From contig OY997591.1 in NCBI GenBank assembly GCA_963921825.1, positions 29,967,825 through 30,031,824 of the forward strand: a DNA stretch of 64,000 nucleotides. The letters run 5' to 3'. How positions within the stretch are numbered: the first letter of the stretch is position 1; every line of letters begins with the position of its first letter. Both the position numbers and the translations under genes were made by a program. Below, piece after piece: positions 22,626 to 33,365 of the stretch. Below the pieces are notes generated by a model. It did not search any database. It was not told the origin of the DNA and saw only the letters and a list, made by a program, of their open reading frames with translations. Source of the stretch: Erodium maritimum (taxonomy: Eukaryota; Streptophyta; Magnoliopsida; Geraniales; Geraniaceae).

Positions 22626-25087
22626 TCAGCTTTTCATCCTAAACTTCACCCTGTGAGTTATCTTCTCATTTTCGACAGGGGAACTTGATCTCTTGAGACA
22701 TGATTTCAAAGGTGAAGAAGACAAGGGGCATAGAAAGTTAACCTCTTTCTTGCAATTGAACGGATCCAGCGAAAAACGAACATTTTCTTGAGCTAGAAAG
22801 ACCTTCTTCATCTTTGCATATTGGTAAGCAGTTACCGCATCAATGTGGTGTAAAAACACCACTTTAGCAGCACCTGTATATGGAGAAACTTTTGTGTTCA
22901 AAGGATCTACTACACCAAATAAACTGAACTTTTTTATCAACTCCTCCTTGGATGGCAGATAATAACCCTTTGGGAATTTCATGTGCAATATGGTAGAATC
23001 TTCATGTTCAGGTACTTTTGGTCGCTGATCTAGCTGTGAGTTCGATGATAAGTCAGCAGTAATTGGTCGGTGGGACTTCATGTTCAATTCTTTGTTATCA
23101 GTAATGGAAGTAGGACAATCACCATTTCTGGACTGAACCTTGCACTGATCAATGTTAAGATGAGGTGACAGCAGATGTTTCGTGGCCGCCACATCGACAC
23201 TACCAACTTTTTCAATGACGGCATCATTTCCAATCACATTTTTTAGTTGTAATTCAGAAGCAAAAGGTTGCACCAAACTGGATTTACAATCAACTTTTGC
23301 ATCCGCACTCCAAACCCCCTTTGTACTTGGGGGAACATCAACATCAGACTTGCACATCCCTATATCTTGTAAACTGACATCTTGAACGTTGACCATATTG
23401 ACAAAATCTATGAAGGTTGTTCCATCAACAATATCAACACTTTTTCTATGTTCCCTAAAGTTACCTATCTCAACAGTACTTCTGCAAAGAGATGTGTATT
23501 TTAGAAGAGGAACATCAAGCAATGCCAGAGACCCAGAGGAGAAAGCATCAAATATAAATATCTTATCTGTATTGTTCTGCAGATAAGCATAGGCTCTACT
23601 TAATGAGAAAAAGGGTTTAGTCTTGCGCAACTTAAAACAATGATGGACAGGATCAGGTTGCTCAGCCTGCCGCTTTAACTGCAAACAACTGACCTCACCC
23701 CCATGCAAGGGTGTCAAGGGCTCTCTTGTGATTGTTCTATCGGTAATGCAATCTGTACCCACTTGCTCACAAATTACCTGAGGCTCATCTCCCAATGTGT
23801 CTTCTTCTTCAGAAACTGAACCACACCATAAGATAAATTACAAACTCAACTACATATAATCAGCTCTGAAGAAAATCAAATAAATTATAAAAATGTAATG
23901 CCAGTGTAGGATATGACATGTTGCTCTGAGGCCCTTATTTTCAAGAAGGATAATTTTATAGTGAAGAACCCATCATGGTAAGAGGACTTCTGATTGAAAC
24001 ATACCCTTCAAAAGTCATCTACCCCGATTACACCCATGCATTATGATATAGATAAAGCTGATTATCTGGATGTCATTTTCAAGCTAATTTGTTCCGCGTA
24101 TCACTACCCTATGAATTACGTAAGAACATACAAAAGCACAGCTTAGTTGCAAGGAACTAAACAATCAAGTATCAAACAGAAGAGGAAGCCAATTACTCCA
24201 TTTGTCATTGATGGACATTGTAGTTCTCTTCACAAAACATATCGGGCATAATCTACAAAATCACAGTCAAAATGAACAAAATTCTCTATCTTAGCTCCTT
24301 AGATGATACCAAGCAAGCACGTATTAGTTAGTGATTAATAAGAAGAAACTACTTTCAAATTCCACTCCAACCTCAGTTCCTTTTTTTCAAATCCAATCTT
24401 CTGGTGACTAAACAAACTATTACAGTTACCAAAAGAGAGTTTTCGAAAGCATGAAATAATTATTACTAACAAATTACCAATAATGACGATGAAACTGTTG
24501 AACTCAAAACCCCAAATAATAAAATCAGATAGAGAAGTACACGTACTTGGCACAGCATCTTCTTCTCGGTACATCAATTTCTGCTTCATCGAAGCGTATA
24601 CTCGAAATCTCTTGATCACCGCCGAGGCAGTAATTGCAATAACCAGATCCTCGTCCTCAATCCAGGGCGAGGCAGCCGCATCAAGCATAAACCCTAATGT
24701 ATCCTCCGGCAGGAACCCATTAGCCTCCTCGAGAACCTGCCCTAGACAATTCCACCCAACATCCGCCAGATTCTCCGCCTTGGAGTACATCTCCGGCGGT
24801 TCAAAGCAAGGGCACGTCAAGCTCAGACCAGCCCTCCGACCCAGCAAAACCAGGGCCCGATTGAGCGTCTCGTCACAGGGGGTGTCGCGATTCACGGTGC
24901 CGATAAGGGATGGGAAGCTGGGGGCGAAGGAACGCACTTCCGATTCGAGAAAATAGCGCGGCGGCGGATGGGAATGGAAGAAGGAAACGAGGACTCCGAA
25001 GGGGTCGATCCTGAGAACGAGAGCAGGCCACCATGAATGGGGGTACAGAGCTCGAGCCCACACAATATCTCCTCTTCTGAAACCCAT
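22626..25087 (-). CDS. PWWP-domain protein (PDP-like), two exons
   Basis: Nuclear chromatin-reader family. Plant PDP proteins use PWWP to bind histones or DNA and act in histone-modifying complexes (family knowledge). Exon 1 is 25087-24547 and exon 2 is 23815-22626. The intron has donor GTACGT and acceptor TTCAG and is 731 bp. The product is 576 residues. PWWP lies at about residues 5-65 (MGFRRGDIVWARALYPHSWW). A second conserved block at about 455-540 (MKFPKGYYLPSKEELIKKF ... VVFLHHIDAVTAYQYA) resembles the RRM-like C-terminal domain of PDP proteins. The middle is poorly conserved and hydrophilic. The start at 25087 was chosen because PWWP begins directly after it; an in-frame upstream ATG at 25255 exists. 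A Copia element begins 298 bp upstream, so promoter and 5'UTR space is limited. Confidence 0.82.
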
Positions 25088-25384
25088 CTCCAACAGCTCC
25101 TTCTTCTTCTTCACAGACGATTTGTTTTCTTCTGCTTGAATGGAAATGAAATATACCATAGTTTCGCTCCATTTCCTAGGATGTGGAAAAAGGTAAAATA
25201 CTTTCGTCGAAAAGCTTTCCCGCCAATATTTACAAATGTTCCCGAGTGCATTCATAGATTGAATCCGTTTATTTTATGTCCAATTGGACTGAATTTTATA
25301 TATGAGGGGACTGACCTGTTTTGGTCTCCACAGTAAAAATAATAGACGGGTTCGTTCAAAGAATAAATCAAATAAAAATCATTT
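25088..25384 (-). promoter_or_regulatory. Probable 5'UTR and promoter of the PWWP gene
   Basis: The 297 bp between the PWWP start codon and the Copia LTR. A TATA-like CATATATAAA lies on the minus strand near 25300. If that is the real core promoter, everything farther upstream is Copia LTR sequence. Confidence 0.4.
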
Positions 25385-25714
25385 TGTTATGAAGAGGCAA
25401 CTAAAATATCATATGTGGCCACCATAATTAGCATGTCACCACTAATTGCATGTTAGCAAATTATGTGGCAATGTCTCATGTATTTTGTTTTCCTATAAAT
25501 AGATGTGTCAATCCTTGTAATAAGATGGATACATTACAACTCAATACAATACTTCTTGTAAGACACCCTCTTGAATAGAAGTTCTCTCTACTCTTAATCT
25601 CCAAGTGTTATTTCTTATCTTGCTTGATAACCAACTCGTAGACACCAACCTTCGTATTATACACAGCTTTTGGTGTCTTGGTGTTGGTTCCGATCAAACT
25701 TGATTTTTACAACA
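25385..25714 (+). repeat. 5' LTR of the Copia element
   Basis: 330 bp, TGTTATGAAG...TTTTACAACA. It matches the right-hand copy at 42242 (TGTTGTGAAG...). It is followed by CATTATCAGCACGAC, the primer-binding region form common in plant Copia elements. It contains TATAAATAGA at about 25495 as a possible promoter. Confidence 0.85.
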
Positions 25715-25729
25715 CATTATCAGCACGAC

Positions 25730-27033
25730 CAGGCCCGGCCCGCCCTCTTGGCGAGTTAGGCGGTTGCCTAAGGCCACCATCAAAGGAAGGCCTCCAAATT
25801 TCGAAAAATTAGGCTTAACATTTAGGCCCCAAAAATCTGATTATTTGTAATTAATGCCCTACATTAAACCCTACACTAATCCTCTCAACACACGCATGTT
25901 TCAGCCGAATTTATTATTTCCAAAATCGCTTACTCTTCCCAAAATCGTTGATTCTTCCCAAACAGAACTTTTTCCAAAGCAATCCTTTCTTCTTCCTAAT
26001 TAATATTTCTAACCACATATAATTATGATCTTTCACCATTCCAAATCAATGTGAAGAGAAGTATAAATATGGGTGTTTTTAAGTTCAGATTCTCATTTTT
26101 TATTCCTGTTTTAGCTATTGGCAACTGATATTATTTAGTTTCAAGTGATCTGTTCATCTCAATTTGATATATTTTCTTATTTTCTTATTTTTTGTCATTA
26201 TATCTTTATATAGATTATATAGATAAACTTAGTGAGACTTATCACTGCATCAGTACATCACGAGAATTAGCATTCACATTCTTTACCTCTAATTTATTTA
26301 AAAGTGGTCTATCAAAATGAATATGTCTTAATACCAATGCAGTGATTTTTATGTGGTTACCATAGTATTTACTGATATTTTGTGGAAATATTACAACACT
26401 CCTGATTTAATATGAGCTATAAGTTCCTTACATGTTTTCTAGTGTAAATTGCTTACCCTATCTTTTTTCCTTTGATTGTATAGGCTCCACAGAATTGTAA
26501 CCTCGTGGAAACAGGAAGCTGCTAGTAGAGTTGAAGATACAGAAAAGCTTAAGACTTTGTTTTGATATATACAAAGGTTTGGTTTCAGCAGTTTTATGTT
26601 AAAATTGTTTTAATTTGTTATAGTGTCGTACACTGGTACTGAAAGCTTTTAATGCAATTACAAGTACTGATTTTTCATGTCTTGGTTAATTTTGAGACTC
26701 CATAAAAAAAGATGAACACTCTATCACACAAAATGGAATAATGAGAAGTCTACTAATCCAGTAAAGTTATCATAATAGCTTAAATCACTACTGGACAATT
26801 AACTCATTTTTTTTTTGTATTTTTTAATATGTTGAATTTGTAATATATGTCCAAAATTTAGAAGGGTTTCTGTCACTAAATGCAAGTTGAAGATGGACAT
26901 GTGAAGATAGTAACAAACACAAAATATATATGTTTTCGTATAAAGTCGAAAAAAAATTGTGACTTTAATAAAATCACAAAAGGCCCATTTTTATCTTTTG
27001 CCTAAGGCCACGATATTGAAAGGGCCGGCCCTG
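25730..27033. mobile_element. hAT-type element in the Copia leader
   Basis: Flanked by a perfect 8-bp duplication AGCACGAC (25722-25729 and 27034-27041), the hAT signature. The ends are CAGGCCCGGCCCG and the complement of CAGGGCCGGCCC. Length is 1304 bp, AT-rich inside. Subterminal GCCTAAGGCC-like motifs occur at both ends. No transposase ORF, so non-autonomous. Confidence 0.9.
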
Positions 27034-27307
27034 AGCACGACTCGTTCTACCGTCCAAATATCAAAGTCCGTATTAGCATGAATTTATTTATATTTAGGTT
27101 ATGCTTATTTATGCATGTTTTTTTAATTATGGATTTCAATAAGTATGCTCTGTGATCATCAATCTTTATTGGATCTTTTACATCAGAAATTTGATGCTTA
27201 TTATTTGTGTTCTTATCATCAAAGACTCGAATTTAAAACTTGTTGAAACCTAGTTGCATGTAACATGCAGCTTGATTTATAGCCTGAAACTTATAAATAT
27301 GATGGTA

Positions 27308-27460
27308 TGTTGGACCCGAAGTTCCAAATACCAGTGGATTAAGGCATATTGGACCAGAAGTTCCAAATACATAGTACTAGAGATCCGCTACATATTGGAC
27401 CAGAAGTTCCAAATACACATTACCAACAACCCGATGCATACTGGACAAGAAGTTCCAAAA
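27308..27460 (+). repeat. Spaced repeats in the Copia leader
   Basis: Four copies of TATTGGACCAGAAGTTCCAA-like sequence at about 27308, 27347, 27392 and 27438, spaced 40-46 bp, just before the gag start. Each copy contains GGAC and GTTCC half-sites that could pair as a small hairpin. Confidence 0.75.
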
Positions 27461-27524
27461 AAAATACTAACGACCTGAAGTCGAGTATGATTCTGACATG
27501 CAGTTATTTTGATCAATGTGAAGG

Positions 27525-27782
27525 ATGGATAACCTGACAAAGTTCAGTTATACACCCCTCAAATTGGACGGGAAGAATTATTATGAATGGGCGTTGGATA
27601 CGACTCTCCACTTAAGATCTTAGAATCTTGGAGACGCTATAAAAGAAGGGAAACAACGAATCTGTTAAAAACAAAGCCTTGACCACAATCTTAATCCGTC
27701 ATCATATGCACAAAGATCTAAATATTGAGTATTTAGTTGATGAGGATCCCTTTGATTTATGGGTTAAACTCAAGGAGAGGTT
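27525..27782 (+). pseudogene. Copia gag, first part
   Basis: Starts at ATG 27525: MDNLTKFSYTPLKLDGKNYY, typical of plant Copia gag. It carries a stop (after HLRS) and a frameshift near 27650. It continues as LTTILIRHHMHKDLNIEYLV to LWVKLKER, where the MITE interrupts it. The frame resumes at 28296 (FEHMKVITLHRALYDWSNL) up to the LINE-like insertion, then at 30251 (SVNEYNSAMFRIVSKL) up to the Gypsy insertion. Confidence 0.82.
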
Positions 27783-28288
27783 GTTGGATGCAAATGGAAA
27801 AATCTGGTAGATTAATTAAATTAAATTTCTTGATTTATTTTTATTTTCTAAGTCATGAATGAGGCTATAAAATCAGAATTGAATTGACAATCAATTATGA
27901 TTATGACAATGAATTGGGGGCTGAAATCGTGATTTCCCTTTTTGCCCTTCCCAAGAGCCTATTTATACCTCTTTCCAAGACTTGAAAAATCATATCAAAA
28001 ACACATCAGATTCTCATCTCTCAAATAGTTGAGAGATGAGAATCTGATGTGTTTTTGATATGATTTTTCAAGTCTTGGAAAGAGGTATAAATAGTCTCTT
28101 GGGAAGGACAAAAAGGGAAATGCGTGGTGAGACAAATCCCACGATTTCAGCCCCCAATTCATTTTCATAATCAGAATTGATTGTCAATTCAATTCTGATT
28201 TTATAGCCTCATTCATGACTTAGAAAATAAAAATATATCAACAAATTTAATTTAATTAATTCATCAGATTTTTCCATTTACTTCCAAC
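27783..28288. mobile_element. Foldback MITE (long near-perfect hairpin)
   Basis: Nearly the whole 506 bp is one inverted repeat: left arm 27783-28024, loop ATAG 28025-28028, right arm 28029-28288. The ends are GTTGGATGCAAATGG and the complement of GTTGGAAGTAAATGG. A 7-bp direct repeat AGAGGTT flanks it (27776-27782, 28289-28295). Removing one copy restores the Copia gag frame, which confirms insertion. Confidence 0.9.
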
Positions 28289-28371
28289 AGAGGTTTGAGC
28301 ATATGAAAGTGATAACGCTCCATCGTGCCCTATATGATTGGTCTAACCTCAGGTTACAAGACTTTAAGTCT

Positions 28372-30236
28372 AAAAAAAACCCTAATATCCTTTTTTTTCT
28401 CTGACTTGATATCCGTGCCTTCCCCCTCTATCCCTTGCGCAGCCTCCAGCCGCCGCCCCTTCCTCTCGCCGGCTCCGGCCACGGCCATCATGGCTGTGGC
28501 TGTTGCCGGCGAGGGGACTCTCTCCACCTTTTTACCAAACCTCTTCTCTCCCTTTCCTTCTATTTCTGTCGCCGGCGTCGGTGTGGTTATGCCGCTGGTG
28601 CGATGCCGAGCTTCCCGGTGACGTTCTGACCGAGCTTACTCGGTGCTGGAGTGGTTGGAGCGTCGGCTTTCGGCTTGTGCGAGGTGCTTCACGATGGGGG
28701 TTCCAGATCTGGTTCTGGTCTTCAAGTCCTCGACGGTTCTTGGGTCGCTGCTTCCCGGTCGCCGGCGCGTGGAGCTTGCTCGTCGGGAGGCTGCTGCTCG
28801 GTCTCCGGAGAGCTCTGGTTGTGGAGCTTGGGTTGTTTCCGGTCAGATTTGTTCTCTTCCGGCCGGGGCGGTTGCTCCTCCAGCCACCGGAGCTTGCTGG
28901 CTTCCTGTTCGTCGCTGCTCAACCCCGGTTCTTAATTTGAATCATGGAAACGTCGCCCTCTGGCCTTGATCCTCTCTGGTAGCGCGGAAGGTAATCCCGG
29001 CCTCCTCGGGCTTCCCAGGGGCAGAATCGCTGCTCACCTTTCTCGGCTCCGGTTTGAAGAAATTCAGGTTCTTTTTTTGCGTTCTCGGTGCTGGCCGAAA
29101 CGCTAAGCGGACACTCCATGAGTTCGAAGTCGTCCGATTATGTTATTGCGCAATTTCACTGAAGCCCTTCACCTGCACCATGTCGGAGTGATTGGAGACG
29201 AGGTTCTCAATGAAGGGACTCTCCGGCGAAAGTAGGGGCGCGTGAGGTTGTGTGGTGTCAGCTCGGTTCGTTGCTAGGAAAAGCACTTGGTTCTAGGGTT
29301 AGGCTTTGGGTGACTCTCGGTTCTGGAGTTCTTAGCTGTGGTTGGAGTTCTTCATCTCACCGGTGGTAGCCGATGTCTGACAGTAAAAGCAAGCTCGTTG
29401 TTCGGTAGAAATACCGGGTCCTCTACAGGCGATTCTCGGTGTTGGCCGATTTCATGTCGAGGGCCGACACGGGTGCATGCCTTGATGGTCAGTGCGGCAG
29501 TTGAGTTCGCCCCTTTTCCTTGGTTCGCTAAGCCTCTCCTATCCGTTCATGCTTACTTTAGTACTTGGTTTCGCTTCATCTCGACCCGGTGGTGGGTCGA
29601 GCTCGTCGGTTAAAGGCGTTGACCGCCGACGAGTTTCATGGGTGTTGTGCGCCCCTCAGAAGCCACCTTCTAGGGTTCGTATGGTAATTCGAATCTGTCT
29701 CAACCGTTAGTGGTGTTGGCCGTTGGCATTATAGTTGATGTCCTTATTCGGACAGCTCTATTGAGATGGGAGTCGGTTCAGCAATTCAAGGATAGGGCTT
29801 GGTTCTTTGCCGGTGAGGTTTTGCAGTTGGATTTTACTCCCCTCAGGATTTCATAGGTGGTCTCATTTAGGTACTCAAGCACCGATTTTCATATTCTGAG
29901 CTTCATGGTAGATTTATCAGGTTTTCATATCCTTCTTTGTTTTGGGGAGTATTTCATCTGTGTTCGGTTTTTTCAGGGCTTCACGGTAGTAAAATCTAGT
30001 TTTTAGAACTTGTTCATCTGTTTTTCATTATCTGTAGGTTGCGTCCTACTTTCATTTGTGTACCGCCCGAAGATGAAGGCTGCGTCCTTCTAGGGAGTGG
30101 GGTTTTCATTTCATCCCCTGTTGGTTTCATTGTGTAGTGTTCTTTTTTGTGCCTTGATCTGTAGTGAAAGATCGGCCATGTACTCCTCTACTCCCTTGTT
30201 GGAGGTTTTAATCTAAATTTGTCTTGCTGATAAAAA
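28372..30236 (+). mobile_element. Non-autonomous LINE-like element
   Basis: Bounded by a perfect 14-bp duplication AAGACTTTAAGTCT (28358-28371 and 30237-30250). It ends in TCTTGCTGATAAAAAAA, a typical plant LINE tail. The 1865-bp interior is GC-rich at its 5' half and resembles a LINE 5' leader. Overlapping short ORFs there show no recognisable ORF1, endonuclease or reverse transcriptase. It sits within Copia gag. Confidence 0.85.
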
Positions 30237-30889
30237 AAGACTTTAAGTCTGTAAATGAGTACAATTCAGCCATGTTTAGAATTGTTTCCAAGCTTCGATG
30301 TAACGCCCCAATTTCAGTAAACCGAACTCGGGACGCGAACGTTTTAAAATAATAACCACCTTTGAAACCATTTTTATAATTCACTTTAAAAACACCAACT
30401 GTTCAACAAAATAATATTTACAACTTAAAACACGTCCCAACAAGTGGACAAAAACATGGTATACGTCGCTAGACTCAAATAAACCCACAATCCCGCTTCT
30501 AGCTCTTCAAGCTTCAGAAGCTCGCCTAGTCCAGCCTGCGAACGGTACTTGTAGGAAAAGCAGCTAGGGGTGAGCGTTCGCTCACCACCACGGATAACAG
30601 ACTGACTACGGCATAATTAGCAGACAATGCAGGTAACACCAACAACAAACTCAACACCGGGGATCACTGTCCCCAACTCAAGTACTCCGACTGACAAACA
30701 CCCACGGTGACTTTCCTCGAATGACTCGACACTTGACACGCAAGGTAGACCCGACACAACGATCACGACCTCTTCCAAGGACTCAAAGAAAACTACGCAA
30801 CACCAAACAAGATCACAAAGGATCGCACACCAAACAAGATCACAAAGGATCGCAAACCAACTGCCAACTGCTCAGTGCCAAGAACGCTC

Positions 30890-31075
30890 GCACCCTCCCG
30901 AGACTCTAACTCGGTCAGGCCAGCCCAGGAATGCTCGCAACTTACCGAGACTCTAACTCGTAAGCCAGCCGAAGAATGCTTGCAACTTACCAAGACTCTA
31001 ACTCGTAAGCCAGCCAAAGAATGCTTGCAACTTACCGAGACTCTAACTCGTAAGCCAGCCAAAGAATGCTCACAA
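30890..31075. repeat. 45-bp minisatellite in the 3' LTR
   Basis: About four tandem copies of a 45-bp unit containing ACTTACCGAGACTCTAACTC and AGCCAGCCAAAGAATG. The same array is at 35230-35410, and related arrays lie at 47715-47875 and 63460-63690. The periodic ORFs here are repeat artefacts. Confidence 0.88.
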
Positions 31076-31274
31076 ACCCAAACCACTCACGCGCGGCCAG
31101 GACCCCTTTATTGGCGGGCGGGCCCCCTACCCCGTCTGAACATGCAGACGCGTGTGATCGTGGACCCCCGTTTCATGAAGCGGGCCCCCAACCTCAGGTA
31201 ACCACAATCACAATCACAATCACAATCACAAGCAAGTTCAACAACCAGTAACAACACAGGTTCAACACTCACAT

Positions 31275-31490
31275 GCACTCATGGCCACCAAGACACCAAC
31301 CGTAAAACTCGGACTCAACAGCCCCACAGGCACTCACGACCTCCCAAGACACACCAACGGTAAACACGGACTCAACAGCCCCACAGGCACTCACGGCCTC
31401 CCAAGACACACCAACGGTAAAACACGGACTCAACAGCCACACAGGCACTCACGGCCTCCCAAGATACACCAACAGGCACTCACGGCCTCC
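31275..31490. repeat. 57-bp minisatellite in the 3' LTR
   Basis: Tandem copies of the unit with CAAGACACACCAACGGTAAA and CAACAGCCCCACAGGCACTC. It is preceded at 31202-31232 by a short CAATCA hexamer array. The array ends at the deletion breakpoint. Confidence 0.85.
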
Positions 31491-31866
31491 CAAGATTCGT
31501 GAAAATCGGACGTTTCGGGCCCCGAAGGGCACTTTTTCCCAAAAATTACGAAACTTGGCGGGCCACAAGGAAACGGCTCAACTAAGATCGCTGCGACAAC
31601 GGCTAAGCTTTTTGGATCCAAAACGGTCCTCGAATGGACCAAAACGTCGCTCGGTTGACTTTTCCGGCGAAAAGTCAACATTTCCCAAATTGATCAGAAA
31701 GTTGCCATGAGTCCCCCGGAACTCACTTTGGTCGATAACGGGGTCAACTTAAGTCCGGTATGACACTCGGGGTCATTTTAGGTTCAATTAAGTGTCAGTC
31801 TTAAATTTTTTAAATTTTCCTGTTTTTCGCAGGTTTGACTGGCGTTGACCGGGAGTGGTTATTACA

Positions 31867-31880
31867 ATCTACCCCCCATA
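31867..31880 (-). promoter_or_regulatory. Polypurine tract of the gag-only element
   Basis: On the minus strand ATGGGGGGTAGAT lies directly next to the TGTAAT end of the 3' LTR. This is the expected site for plus-strand priming. Confidence 0.8.
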
Positions 31881-32144
31881 AAGGAATTTCGTCCGCGAAA
31901 TTTAGAATAACGCTCATATAAGGTACAATAAAAACGTACCCTGAAAGGTCTCGCGGTACGTAGGGGATCCTGGGGTCCGGGAGTCGGTAACCACGTACAT
32001 TCTTCCCTCCGACTCCTGCTGCCTCTGACCCGGCGCACTGGCCGCTGGATACCCATAGCTCTGCTGCTGTCTCGGAGCCGGCGTGCTCGTCGACGGCTGC
32101 GAAAACCTCGACTGCTGACTCTGGCGAGGGCGATCTCTGGGTGA

Positions 32145-33365
32145 TCATACTGTACGCGACTGTTGTGGTCGTCGCACTGTCGTTGCCCCCAACAGCTCAT
32201 AGCACTGGCCGATAGTGTGCCCAACGCGGCCGCACCGGTGACACCTGGCCTCGTCGGCTCTCGGCCCCGTGTTCATCGGACACTCTCGCTGCATGTGGTC
32301 TGGCTGCCCGCAGCTAAAGCATCCCAGTCGTCTCACTGAAGCGACTGGCCCCACTGACGCCACCGACCCCTGCTGTCTCGATCCATCCTGGTGAGCCTGT
32401 GGTCGGAAGGATTCCGTGGTCCTCTGTCTTCGCGGGTCTCGTGACTCGGACGGCCCTGCAAAGTTGGTCGGCCGTTGTCGAACCTCACGGGCCCTGTCCG
32501 CATCCCGGATACCCTGCTCCACCGTCGCTGCGGTGTCCACAAGATCTGTATACTTACGCAACCTCAAGGCGAGAACCTGGTTCCGAATCACCGGCCTCAG
32601 TCCTCCCTGGAACCGCAGGCAATGGTTCTGCTCGGTCATCACCATCTCCGGCGCGAATCTGGTCAAGGCCGTGAATCTGGCCTCGTATTCTGCCACCGTC
32701 ATCCCTTCCTGCTCCAGGTCCAGGAACTGCCGATGTCGCTCCAACCGAGCCGACTCGGGAAAATACTGTTCCAGAAAGACCGTCTGGAAGATGCTGTAGT
32801 CGTATCCTACCACGTCCTTCACACGCCCCCACCAGTGGTAGGCGCTATCCCTCAGCTGGTGAGCTGCGAAGGACACTCTGCGGCGACCATCTTCGATACC
32901 TGATGTATCCAAGTCCCGCGTGACCTGCTCTAGCCACCTCTCGGCTAGGTCGGGGTTCGGCCCACCGACGAATGTAGGTATCCCTAGCTTCAGGAAGTCC
33001 AGTAGTGAACGGGCCGTATGGTCCTCTGCCTGAACGGATCTCACTGGGACCGCTGCCGCCTCCGGAGCTGGCGAAGCCGACTCTCGACTGGCGATGATCG
33101 CCACTAAACTCTGGACTGTCCTGGTCAGCTCATCCAGGGCAGTCATAACGGGTGGGTCTGCGACCGGCGGGACGCTGGGCGTGCCCGTAGAAGGTCCCGC
33201 ATCGCTCCTCCTGTCCTCACCGACAGGAGTACCCTGCGCCTCGGCGTACTCGGCGGGCTCAACGGTGGGCACCCGTCCTGGTGTCCCCGCTGACCGTCCC
33301 CGCCTGCCTCGCGCGGGCGCTCGTCCCCGTGCCACTGCTGCTCTTCCTCGTCTTCCACGAGCCAT
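32145..33365 (-). CDS. Gypsy gag protein (Retrotrans_gag, two CCHC knuckles)
   Basis: Intact 406-residue frame. It packages the element's RNA in virus-like particles (family function). The N-terminus is Arg/Gly-rich (MARGRRGRAAVARGRAPARG), possibly RNA-binding. The capsid-type core at about 145-245 includes AYHWWGRVKDVVGYDYSIF and EYEARFTALTRFAPEM. Two zinc knuckles lie near the C-terminus: CFSCGQPDHMQREC and CHRCGRVGHTIGQC. I start at the second ATG (33365) because the basic run follows it. After the stop, other frames read MYVVTDSRTP (start of the protease region) and then FADEIPLWGV, which resembles a pol C-terminus. Thus pol has been deleted between them. An intact gag with no pol suggests mobilisation by a partner element. 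Confidence 0.9.
   Translation of the reverse strand: MARGRRGRAAVARGRAPARGRRGRSAGTPGRVPTVEPAEYAEAQGTPVGEDRRSDAGPSTGTPSVPPVADPPVMTALDELTRTVQSLVAIIASRESASPAPEAAAVPVRSVQAEDHTARSLLDFLKLGIPTFVGGPNPDLAERWLEQVTRDLDTSGIEDGRRRVSFAAHQLRDSAYHWWGRVKDVVGYDYSIFQTVFLEQYFPESARLERHRQFLDLEQEGMTVAEYEARFTALTRFAPEMVMTEQNHCLRFQGGLRPVIRNQVLALRLRKYTDLVDTAATVEQGIRDADRAREVRQRPTNFAGPSESRDPRRQRTTESFRPQAHQDGSRQQGSVASVGPVASVRRLGCFSCGQPDHMQRECPMNTGPRADEARCHRCGRVGHTIGQCYELLGATTVRRPQQSRTV

Larger units (their letters stand above)
30299..31866 (-). repeat. 3' LTR of the gag-only element, 1.8 kb deleted
   Basis: Matches 34639-38002 at both ends. It jumps at about 31493-31496 (AGAT) from the 57-bp minisatellite to sequence found at 37639 in the other LTR. 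The missing part corresponds to about 35811-37642. AGAT is present at both breakpoints, so microhomology-mediated deletion is likely. Confidence 0.88.

Noticed and set aside
24335-25255. PWWP protein starting at the upstream ATG (25255)
   Set aside because: The extra N-terminus is not PWWP-like and the conserved domain starts directly at the ATG at 25087.
27783-28288. A miRNA precursor gene
   Set aside because: The length, end motifs and flanking duplication show a foldback transposon. No evidence of a defined mature product can be read from the sequence.
28503-28969. Overlapping 90-145-codon ORFs
   Set aside because: They lie in the GC-rich leader of a LINE-like insertion and match no protein family that I recognise.
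30890-31490. CRISPR-like array
   Set aside because: These are head-to-tail minisatellites without unique spacers, in a plant LTR.
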